Positions 17,867-24,703 of a DNA stretch of 64,000 nucleotides are shown here, piece after piece. This DNA comes from Streptomyces sp. WMMB303 (GTDB taxonomy: Bacteria; Actinomycetota; Actinomycetes; Streptomycetales; Streptomycetaceae): contig NZ_JARKIN010000001.1 in the NCBI RefSeq assembly GCF_029351045.1, positions 5,487,001 through 5,551,000 of the forward strand, given 5' to 3'. A program made the translations under genes and the position numbers. How positions within the stretch are numbered: the first letter of the stretch is position 1; every line of letters begins with the position of its first letter. The notes under the pieces were generated by a model. The model saw only the letters and a list, made by a program, of their open reading frames with translations, searched no databases and was not told the DNA's origin.

Positions 17867-18343
17867 ATGGACACCGATGACGGCACCCGTTGGCTCACCG
17901 AGGACGAGCAGCGCGCCTGGCGCACCCACCTCGACGTCGGCAGGCTGCTCAGCTACCAGCTCGAGCGCGATCTGCAACCGTTCGGGTTGACCCTCAACGA
18001 CTACGAGATACTCGTGAATCTCTCGGAGTCGCCCGAGCACCGCATGCGGATGACCGACCTGGCCACAGCGACGCTCCAGTCCAAGAGCCGGCTGTCGCAC
18101 CAGATCACCAGGATGGAGAAGGCCGGGCTGGTGCGGCGGGAGTCCTGCGAGTCGGACAAGAGAGGGCTGTTCGCCGTGCTCACCGAGCACGGCTGGGAGA
18201 CCATGCGCATGGTGGCACCGCACCACGTCGCGTCGGTGCGGCGCCACTTCATCGACGGAGTCTCCCCCTCGGATCTCGCCCACCTGGAGCGCATCCTGCG
18301 TCCCATGGCGGAGAAGCTCCGCACCGAGCGGGGCCGCGTGTAG
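17867..18343 (+). CDS. MarR family transcriptional regulator
   Basis: 158 residues with a typical winged helix-turn-helix: LTLNDYEILVNLSES, RMRMTDLATATLQSKSRLSHQITRME and GLVRRESCESDKRG, including the wing with its acidic-basic pair. It has its own promoter after the AIM24 genes and is convergent with the sensor kinase at 18377, separated by only 33 nt. Its targets are unknown. A cysteine in the wing (RRESCESD) might sense redox, as in OhrR-like proteins, though the usual N-terminal cysteine is absent. Confidence 0.9.
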   Translation: MDTDDGTRWLTEDEQRAWRTHLDVGRLLSYQLERDLQPFGLTLNDYEILVNLSESPEHRMRMTDLATATLQSKSRLSHQITRMEKAGLVRRESCESDKRGLFAVLTEHGWETMRMVAPHHVASVRRHFIDGVSPSDLAHLERILRPMAEKLRTERGRV

Positions 18344-18376
18344 CGCTCCCGCACGGCCGGGCTCCACCCGTCGGCC

Positions 18377-19873
18377 TCAACTGTCGGCGAGCGGCAGCCG
18401 CAGGACGAAGCGGCCCCCTCCCCCGGAGGGGGCCGGTGCGCGCAGGGTGCCACCGTGGCGCTCCGCGACGTCCCGGGCGATGGCCAGCCCCAGTCCGGCG
18501 CCGCCCTCGTCGCGGGAGCGCGCGGCATCCAGCCGCACAAAGCGTTCGAAGATCCGCTCGCGGTCCGCAGCGGGCACGCCCGGTCCGTCGTCGAGGACCT
18601 CGACGACGAGGTCGCCGCCGTCCCGCCGCACCGAGACCCGCACCTCCGAGGCGGCGTGCCGCTGGGCGTTGTCCAGCAGGTTGGCCAGCACCCGCGACAA
18701 CTGCCCGGCCGAGCCGCGCACTTCCCCGTCGGCCGGCGTCTCCGCCACCCGCACCGGATGCCGGTCCGCGCCCCGCTGGGCCACCTGCTCGCGCACCAGC
18801 GCATCCAGGGCGACCCGCCCTTCGGCGGGCCGCTCACCCGCGTCGAGCCGGGCCAGCAGCAGCAGATCGGCGGCCAGCGTCTGGAGCCGTACGGTGTCCG
18901 CCACGGCCTCGTCCAGATCGAGCAGTTCGGGGTGCGCGGCGGCGACCTCCAGCTGGGTGCGGAGCGAGGCGATGGGGCTGCGCAACTCGTGCGAGGCGTC
19001 GGCGACGAACCGCCGTCGGCGCTCCACGGACGTCTCCAGTGCCGCCAGCGTCTCGTTCGTCGTCCGGGCCAGCCGCGCCACCTCGTCCCGCGCGTCCGGT
19101 TCGGGGACCCGGCGGGCGAGGTCGGTACTGGCCGTGATCGCGCTCATCTCCCGCCGGATGCCCTCGACCGGCCGCAGCGCGCGCCGGGTCACCAGCCAGG
19201 TCACCCCCGCGACGACCAGCAGCAGCACGGGCAGCCCGGACAGCATGGCGCGGGTCACCGTGGAGACCGCCTCCTGCTGGGCACCGAGCGAGGCTCCGGA
19301 GTAGACGACGACGGGTGTGCCGTCCCCGGTGCGGCCCTGGACGGCGGCGACGTCGAACTCCTGGGTGCCGGTGATGTCCTCCTTGTCGTAGGTGACCTCG
19401 CCGTCGTCGTCCACCGGGAAGCTGAGCGTCCTGCTCTCGCTGTCCGCGTCCAGCTCCTCGGCCGCGCCGCCACGGGCGCTCTCGGGCTCCGGTCCCGCGT
19501 CGGAGTCGGATTCGGAGTCGGATTCGCTGTCCTGGTGCTCCGCTTCCTCGCCGGGCGGGTCGGGGCGCGCGAAACCGGCGATCGGACCGTGCCCGCGCAG
19601 CGGGTCACTGGCGCCGAGCACCCTGCCGTCCGCAGCCACGACCTGCACGGGCTCGTCCGCGTCGAGTCCGTCCGCCCGGCCCGCCCGCGTATCGGACAGG
19701 CCGGCAAGCTGGGCCGCGGTGCCACGTGCCGCGTTCTCGGCGGCGAGCCGGGCGGTGTCGGCGAGCCCGCCGCGGAGCGTGGCCACGACGAGGAAGCCCG
19801 CGGCGACCAGCGCGAGCGCCACCACCAGCGTGGCGCCGAGCGCGGCCCGCAGGCGCACGGACGCCCTACGCAC
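18377..19873 (-). CDS. Sensor histidine kinase of an OmpR-type two-component system
   Basis: 498 residues from a GTG that overlaps the 3' end of the response regulator by 8 nt. Two membrane helices (about 11-32 and 212-229) bracket a roughly 180-residue extracytoplasmic domain with a Glu/Asp/Ser-rich linker (about 109-147). Next come a HAMP domain, the phosphoacceptor His295 in ADASHELRSPIASL, and an ATPase domain with LLDNAQRHA and DDGPGVP. The divergent PepSY protein beyond the regulator gene is its probable target and perhaps its ligand or feedback partner. Confidence 0.93.
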   Translation of the reverse strand: MRRASVRLRAALGATLVVALALVAAGFLVVATLRGGLADTARLAAENAARGTAAQLAGLSDTRAGRADGLDADEPVQVVAADGRVLGASDPLRGHGPIAGFARPDPPGEEAEHQDSESDSESDSDAGPEPESARGGAAEELDADSESRTLSFPVDDDGEVTYDKEDITGTQEFDVAAVQGRTGDGTPVVVYSGASLGAQQEAVSTVTRAMLSGLPVLLLVVAGVTWLVTRRALRPVEGIRREMSAITASTDLARRVPEPDARDEVARLARTTNETLAALETSVERRRRFVADASHELRSPIASLRTQLEVAAAHPELLDLDEAVADTVRLQTLAADLLLLARLDAGERPAEGRVALDALVREQVAQRGADRHPVRVAETPADGEVRGSAGQLSRVLANLLDNAQRHAASEVRVSVRRDGGDLVVEVLDDGPGVPAADRERIFERFVRLDAARSRDEGGAGLGLAIARDVAERHGGTLRAPAPSGGGGRFVLRLPLADS

Positions 19874-20558
19874 CGCGGGCTCCCGCGGCGGCGTCGCCGA
19901 GCCGGTAGCCGGCCCCCCGCACCGTGCCGATCCGCTCCGCGCCCAGCTTCCGCCGCAGGGCGCTGACATACACCTCGACGATGTTCACATCGCCCTCGTA
20001 GGCGAAGTCCCAGACGTGATCGAGGATCTCCGACTTGGCGACGACCTCTCCGGCGCGGGTGGCCAGATACTCCAGGACGGCGAACTCCTTCGCCGTCAGC
20101 TCCACCTCCCGCTCGCCGTCCTGCTCGGCCACCGTGACGCGCTGCGCGCCGGGGTCGACGGTCAGCTCCCCGACCCGCAGGACGGCCTTGGCCCCGCGGG
20201 TGCGGCGGCGCAGCAGAGCACGTACCCGGGCGAGGAGCACGACGTAGGAGAAGGGTTTGGTGAGGTAGTCGTCGGCGCCGGTGTCCAGCCCCTCCGCCTC
20301 GTCGTACTCGCCGTCCTTGGCGGTCAGCATCAGTACGGGTGTCTCGTCACCTGCCGCCCGCAGCGCACCGCAGACGCGGTAGCCGTTCATCCCGGGCAGC
20401 ATGATGTCGAGCACGATCAGGTCGTAGTCGTTCCCGGCCGCCATGTGCAGCCCTTCCGCGCCGTCGTGCACCACGTCCACGGCGAAGCCCTCGGCCATCA
20501 GCCCCCCGGCGAGCGACCGGGCCAGTCGCCGCTCGTCCTCCACGATCAGCAGACGCAC
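19866..20558 (-). CDS. OmpR/PhoB-type response regulator
   Basis: 230 residues. The receiver domain holds the acidic pocket VEDE, phosphoacceptor Asp51 in LIVLDIMLPGMNG, a conserved threonine in LMLTAKDG and Lys in LTKPFSY. The C-terminal winged helix ends VSALRRKLGAERIGTVRGAGY, the OmpR-type DNA-recognition region. It starts at a GTG and lies upstream of its kinase in the same transcript. The 126-nt gap to the divergent PepSY gene has four CTTCAG-type motifs at helical-turn spacing that this protein could bind. Confidence 0.94.
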   Translation of the reverse strand: MRLLIVEDERRLARSLAGGLMAEGFAVDVVHDGAEGLHMAAGNDYDLIVLDIMLPGMNGYRVCGALRAAGDETPVLMLTAKDGEYDEAEGLDTGADDYLTKPFSYVVLLARVRALLRRRTRGAKAVLRVGELTVDPGAQRVTVAEQDGEREVELTAKEFAVLEYLATRAGEVVAKSEILDHVWDFAYEGDVNIVEVYVSALRRKLGAERIGTVRGAGYRLGDAAAGARGA

Positions 20559-20582
20559 ACGGACAACCTTGCCAAATCGCGG

Positions 20583-20619
20583 CTGAAGAGGGCTTCAGGT
20601 AGCTTCAGCTTACGTTCAG
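20583..20619. promoter_or_regulatory. Repeated CTTCAG motifs, probable response-regulator sites
   Basis: CTGAAG (20583-20588, inverted), CTTCAG (20593-20598), CTTCAG (20603-20608) and GTTCAG (20614-20619) start 10, 10 and 11 nt apart. Direct repeats with about one helical turn between them are the classic arrangement for OmpR-family dimers. They lie between the regulator gene and the PepSY gene. Confidence 0.6.
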
Positions 20620-20684
20620 CAACGGTCGGCCACCGTGGAGTCATCGAAAGCGAGAGCAGCGAACGACCCGAGGAGTCGAACGTC

Positions 20685-21362
20685 ATGAAGCGCAAGGTCA
20701 TCATCGCAACCGTCGCCGCGGCAGCCCTGGTCGGAGGGGGTACGGCCACGGCGTTCGGGGTCGCCGGCCACGACAGCGACCCGGCCGGTGCCTCGACGGC
20801 CGCCGGCTCGCCGCAATCGAACGGACGCGCGATCGATCAGGACGACGACCGCGGCGACCACGAGGACGGCAAGGGCGGCAGGAGCGGCGGCCGGGCCGGG
20901 GACGCCCGTACCGCGGAGGTCTCCTTCGGCCGTGCGGCCGAGGCCGTGCTGAAGGAGGTGCCCGGCGCCATCAGCGAGCTGGAGCTGGACACCGACGGCG
21001 ACCGGCAGGTGTGGGAGGCCGACGTCCTCGCCGAGGACGGCACGTGGCACGACGTGAAGATCGACGCCAGCACGGGCGACGTCGTCAAGAACGCCGAGAA
21101 CGCCGAGAGCCGGGTGGACACCCGGAAGGACGACGAGCGCTCCGTCGTCCGCTCCGCCGAACTGGACGCGGCCACGGCCGGCAAGAAGGCGGCCGCCGCG
21201 GCCGAGGGCGCCGTCACCTCCGTCGACCTGGACGACGACGGCCGGGACAAGGGCCGCTGGGAGGCCGAAGCGGTGGACGAGCAGGGCACGGAGCACGAAC
21301 TCGTCCTCGACGGCACCTCGGGCAAGGTGCTGCACCACGAGACGGAGCGGGACGACGACTGA
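20685..21362 (+). CDS. PepSY domain-containing secreted protein
   Basis: 225 residues; the ATG has GAGGAG 9 nt upstream. The N-terminus MKRKVIIATVAAAALVGGG is a signal peptide or anchor. A Gly/Asp/Arg-rich linker is followed by two PepSY-like units, one around AEAVLKEVPGAISELELD and WEADVLAEDGTWHDVKIDASTG, the other around AAAAAEGAVTSVDLD and WEAEAVDEQGTEHELVLDGTSG. PepSY domains inhibit proteases or sense the envelope. Its divergent arrangement with the two-component pair, and the repeats between them, suggest that it is the regulon's envelope effector. Confidence 0.9.
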   Translation: MKRKVIIATVAAAALVGGGTATAFGVAGHDSDPAGASTAAGSPQSNGRAIDQDDDRGDHEDGKGGRSGGRAGDARTAEVSFGRAAEAVLKEVPGAISELELDTDGDRQVWEADVLAEDGTWHDVKIDASTGDVVKNAENAESRVDTRKDDERSVVRSAELDAATAGKKAAAAAEGAVTSVDLDDDGRDKGRWEAEAVDEQGTEHELVLDGTSGKVLHHETERDDD

Positions 21363-21392
21363 CGGCGCCGTCCCGTTCCCCCGTCCGGGGTC

Positions 21393-21418
21393 AGGGCGTC
21401 ACCCCTCGGTGACGCCCT
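21393..21418. terminator. Bidirectional terminator between the PepSY gene and meaB
   Basis: Perfect 11-bp stem AGGGCGTCACC / GGTGACGCCCT with a CCTC loop. It overlaps the last codons of meaB (minus strand, stop at 21399) and sits 30 nt after the PepSY stop. Confidence 0.8.
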
Positions 21419-22355
21419 CGACCAGTTCGTCGGCCGCGGTGTAGGGGTCCAGCGTCCCCTCGAGCACGCGCGCGGCCAGCGCGTCGAGCCGCTTGCCGCC
21501 CCGCAGCTCGCCGATCCGGCGGCGCAGCGCGGTGACCGCGATCGTCTCGATCTCCTTCGCGGCGCGCGCCGCGCGGCGCTCGGCCAGCACACCGCGCTCC
21601 TCCATCCAGCCGCGGTGCTTGTCCAGGGCCGCGACCATCTCCTCCAGCCCCTCCCCGCGCGCGGCCACGGTCCTGACCACCGGCGGCCGCCAGTCGCCGG
21701 GGCCGCGGGCCTCGCCCAGGCCGAGCATGTGGTTGAGCTCGCGGACGGTGGCGTCGGCGCCGTCCCGATCGGCCTTGTTGACGACATAGACGTCGCCGAT
21801 CTCCAGGATCCCGGCCTTCGCCGCCTGAATGCCGTCGCCCATGCCGGGCGCGAGCAGCACCACACTGGTGTCCGCCTGCGCCGCGATCTCGACCTCGGAC
21901 TGCCCGACACCGACGGTCTCGACCAGGATCACGTCGCAGCCCGCCGCGTCCAGCATCCGGATCGCCTGCGGAGCGGCCCAGGCCAGGCCGCCCAGGTGGC
22001 CGCGGGTGGCCATCGACCGGATGTAGACGCCCGGGTCGGAGGCATGCTCCCCCATCCGCACCCGGTCGCCCAGCAGCGCGCCGCCGGAGAACGGCGAGGA
22101 CGGGTCCACGGCCAGCACACCCACCCGCCTGCCCTGCGCACGGTACGCGGTGACCAGCGCGGAGGTGGTGGTGGACTTGCCGACACCGGGCGACCCGGTC
22201 AGGCCGACCACGTAGGCGTTGCCGCAGTGGGGCGCGACGGCCGCCATGGCCTCGCGAAGCTGCGGGGAGGCTCCCTCGACGAGGGAGATCAGCCGCGCCA
22301 CGGCCCGCGGCGCGCCCTCCCGGGCCGCCGCCACCAGCGCTGCGACATCCGCCAT
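21399..22355 (-). CDS. meaB: MeaB, G-protein chaperone of B12-dependent mutases
   Basis: GTPase that loads and protects adenosylcobalamin in methylmalonyl-CoA mutase-type enzymes. The 318 residues contain the P-loop GSPGVGKST (54-62), the LAVDPSSPFSGGALLGDR switch region, ETVGVGQSE and the guanine-specificity motif NKAD (193-196), all typical of the MeaB/ArgK family. It lies upstream of the thiolase gene on the opposite end of a 180-nt gap and in the same direction, so co-transcription behind the thiolase is possible. The mutase it serves could be methylmalonyl-CoA mutase elsewhere or IcmA/IcmB; sequence does not decide. Confidence 0.94.
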   Translation of the reverse strand: MADVAALVAAAREGAPRAVARLISLVEGASPQLREAMAAVAPHCGNAYVVGLTGSPGVGKSTTTSALVTAYRAQGRRVGVLAVDPSSPFSGGALLGDRVRMGEHASDPGVYIRSMATRGHLGGLAWAAPQAIRMLDAAGCDVILVETVGVGQSEVEIAAQADTSVVLLAPGMGDGIQAAKAGILEIGDVYVVNKADRDGADATVRELNHMLGLGEARGPGDWRPPVVRTVAARGEGLEEMVAALDKHRGWMEERGVLAERRAARAAKEIETIAVTALRRRIGELRGGKRLDALAARVLEGTLDPYTAADELVEGVTEG

Positions 22356-22535
22356 GTCAAACCGCTCCGTTCTGGGCTGTCACCGTCTGTTCGTTCCTCC
22401 TACCCGGTTGCGGCGGGATCTCCGCTCCGGGCCCGGCAGCGTCCCGCCGCGACCCGCCGCCGGCGGGCGGAGGACACCCGCCGGGGCGGCCGGCCCGGGA
22501 GAACCGGCTTCCCGGGCCACGGCGGGGAGCCGCCG

Positions 22536-23735
22536 TCAGGGGACGCGGATGAGCAGGGCGTCGCCCTGTCCGCCGCCGCCGCACAGGGCGGCGGCCCCCA
22601 GCCCGCCCCCGCGCCGCTTCAACTCCAGCGCGAGATGGAGGACCAGGCGCGCCCCGGACATCCCGATGGGGTGCCCCAGGGCGATGGCGCCGCCGTTCAC
22701 GTTCACCTTTTCGGGGCTGATTTCCAGGTCCTTCATGGACTGGTACGCCACGGCCGCGAACGCCTCGTTGATCTCGACCAGATCGAGGTCGGCGACCGCG
22801 CGCCCCGCCTTCTTCAGCGCGTGCTGAATGGCGTTCGAGGGCTGCGACTGGAGCGAGTTGTCCGGCCCGGCGACGTTGCCGTGCGCGCCGATCTCGGCGA
22901 TCCACTCCACCCCGAGCTCCTCGGCCTTCGCCTTGCTCATCACGACGACCGCCGCCGCGCCGTCGGAGATCTGGGAGGCGGAACCGGCGGTGATCGTGCC
23001 GTCCTTGGCGAACGCGGGCCGCAGCTTGCCCAGCGACTCGGCGGTGGAGTCGCCCCGGATGCCCTCGTCCTCGGAGAAGAGCACCGGGTCGCCCTTGCGC
23101 TGCGGGATCTCCACGGGGGTGATCTCCGCCTGGAAGAGCCCGTCGCGCTGCGCGGCGGCGGCCCGCTGGTGGGAGCGGGCGGCGATCTCGTCCTGCACCT
23201 GGCGCGGGATGCCCAGCCGCGTGTTGTGCTTCTCGGTGGAGGCGCCCATGGCCACGCCGTCGAAGGAGTCGGTCAGTCCGTCGTGCGCCATGGAGTCGAG
23301 CACCTCGAGGGAGCCGTACTTGTAGCCCTCCCGGGACTTGGGCATCAGGTGCGGGGCGTTGGTCATGGACTCCTGGCCGCCGGCGACGACGACGTCGAAC
23401 TCGCCCGCGCGCACCAGTTGGTCGGCGAGCGCGATGGCGTCGAGCCCGGAGAGGCACACCTTGTTCACGGTCAGTGCCGGGACGTTCATCGGGATGCCCG
23501 CCTTGACCGCGGCCTGCCGCGCCGGGATCTGCCCGGCTCCGGCCTGCAGGACCTGGCCCATGATCACGTACTCGACCTGGTCGCCGCCGATCCCCGCCCG
23601 CTCCAGGGCCGCCTTGATGGCGAAGCCGCCCAAGTCCGCCCCCGAGAAGGACTTCAGCGAACCGAGCAGCCGCCCCATGGGCGTACGGGCTCCGGAGACG
23701 ATCACGGATGTGGTGCTGCTGGGGGTGGGAGTCAT
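22536..23735 (-). CDS. Acetyl-CoA C-acetyltransferase (thiolase)
   Basis: Condenses two acetyl-CoA to acetoacetyl-CoA, or the reverse, in the cytosol. The 399-residue protein has all thiolase landmarks: nucleophile Cys94 in NKVCLSGLDA, the EINEAFAAVA stretch, NVNGGAIALGHPIG with the catalytic histidine, and CGGGGQGDA with the second catalytic cysteine near the C-terminus. The start MTPTPSSTTSVIVSGARTP is supported by AAGGGAACC upstream. It is divergent from the epimerase gene and upstream of meaB. It may supply acetoacetyl-CoA to the ethylmalonyl-CoA pathway together with the 3-hydroxybutyryl-CoA dehydrogenase at 40593. Confidence 0.95.
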   Translation of the reverse strand: MTPTPSSTTSVIVSGARTPMGRLLGSLKSFSGADLGGFAIKAALERAGIGGDQVEYVIMGQVLQAGAGQIPARQAAVKAGIPMNVPALTVNKVCLSGLDAIALADQLVRAGEFDVVVAGGQESMTNAPHLMPKSREGYKYGSLEVLDSMAHDGLTDSFDGVAMGASTEKHNTRLGIPRQVQDEIAARSHQRAAAAQRDGLFQAEITPVEIPQRKGDPVLFSEDEGIRGDSTAESLGKLRPAFAKDGTITAGSASQISDGAAAVVVMSKAKAEELGVEWIAEIGAHGNVAGPDNSLQSQPSNAIQHALKKAGRAVADLDLVEINEAFAAVAYQSMKDLEISPEKVNVNGGAIALGHPIGMSGARLVLHLALELKRRGGGLGAAALCGGGGQGDALLIRVP

Positions 23736-23771
23736 GAGGAGGTTCCCTTCCGGGGGGAAGTTAACGAGGGT

Positions 23772-23795
23772 TACCACTCAAGATACTGAGCGGTA
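23772..23795. promoter_or_regulatory. 24-bp near-palindrome between thiolase and epimerase genes
   Basis: TACCACTCA (23772-23780) and TGAGCGGTA (23787-23795) pair with one mismatch around a 6-nt AGATAC spacer. It lies 37 nt upstream of the thiolase ATG, so a regulator here could control the thiolase-meaB unit and perhaps the divergent epimerase. Confidence 0.5.
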
Positions 23796-23872
23796 CCACC
23801 CCCGGTCACCGGTCGGTGAGTGTGACCGTGCGCACGTTGCGTAACCGCGCGGAGAGCGCTGCACTGTTCCCC

Positions 23873-24313
23873 ATGCTGACGCGTATCGACCACATCGGAA
23901 TCGCCTGCCGGGACCTGGAGGCAACCGTCGACTTCTACTCTCGCACCTACGGCTTCCAGGTGTTCCACACCGAGGTCAACCAGGAGCAGGGCGTCCGCGA
24001 GGCCATGCTGCGGATCAACGGCACGGACGACGGGGGCGCCTCCTACCTCCAGCTCCTGGAGCCCATCCGGGAGGACTCGGCGGTCGGCAAGTGGCTGGCC
24101 AAGAACGGCGAGGGCGTCCACCACATCGCGTTCGGCACCGCGGACGTGGACGGCGAGGCGGAGGCCATCCGCGACAAGGGCGTCCGGGTGCTGTACGACG
24201 AGCCCCGCAGGGGCAGCATGGACTCGCGGATCACGTTCCTGCACCCCAAGGACTGCCACGGGGTGCTCACCGAACTGGTCACCGCGGCGACGCCGGGCGA
24301 CGGGGGGCACTGA
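23873..24313 (+). CDS. mce: Methylmalonyl-CoA epimerase
   Basis: Interconverts (R)- and (S)-methylmalonyl-CoA, the partner step to the B12-dependent mutase. The 146 residues form two VOC-fold beta-alpha-beta-beta-beta units, starting MLTRIDHIGIACRDLEATVDF; metal-ligand residues are visible in the RIDHIG histidine, the LQLLEP glutamate region, the GVHHIAFG histidine and the VLTELV glutamate. The ATG at 23873 gives the family's usual N-terminus; the open frame extends 19 codons upstream without support. Two hairpins follow the stop. Confidence 0.94.
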   Translation: MLTRIDHIGIACRDLEATVDFYSRTYGFQVFHTEVNQEQGVREAMLRINGTDDGGASYLQLLEPIREDSAVGKWLAKNGEGVHHIAFGTADVDGEAEAIRDKGVRVLYDEPRRGSMDSRITFLHPKDCHGVLTELVTAATPGDGGH

Positions 24314-24333
24314 GTCCCGGCCCGCCACGCGCA

Positions 24334-24382
24334 CCGGACCCCGGTCCGGCGGGGCACCGCGCGCCGTCCGGGCGACGGCGCG
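24334..24382 (+). terminator. Two tandem hairpins after mce
   Basis: First stem CCGGACC / GGTCCGG (24334-24340 and 24343-24349, 2-nt centre), then CGCGCCGTC / GACGGCGCG (24360-24368 and 24374-24382, loop CGGGC). There is no U tract. Confidence 0.65.
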
Positions 24383-24503
24383 GCCCGCCCCGGGGGGACC
24401 GGCAGCCGGGGATCCGCCGTCCTCGTCCGCCGATCCGGTCACACTCCGCCACGCCCGGCACACTGCCCCGTACCCCCTGGACCCCAGCAGCACCAACGGA
24501 CCA

Positions 24504-24532
24504 CTGACGTCGGCTTCGAGGCCCGGTAGAGT
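24504..24532 (+). promoter_or_regulatory. Candidate scy promoter
   Basis: CTGACG (24504-24509), a 17-nt spacer, then TAGAGT (24527-24532). This fits a vegetative sigma-factor promoter; the start would lie about 165 nt before the scy GTG. Confidence 0.4.
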
Positions 24533-24703
24533 GGCCCTTCGGCCGGGGCGGGCCCTCCCCACCCGCACGGAGATCTCCGGGCTGGGGGCTCGGTCCACGT
24601 TCCGCCGATGATCTGACACCATTTCCGGGAGACGTGTCCACTCAAGTCCGGGAGAGGGCTCGGATCATCTCCACGACTACCAGGGGACGGATGGGACCGC
24701 GCA

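Larger units (their letters stand above)
24314..24703. other. Intergenic region between mce and scy
   Basis: 390 nt without a gene. The first 70 nt carry two hairpins (24334-24349 and 24360-24382) that end mce transcription. A promoter-like pair for scy is at 24504-24532, which would give an unusually long 5' leader of about 165 nt. No riboswitch-like structure was recognised in that leader. Confidence 0.6.
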
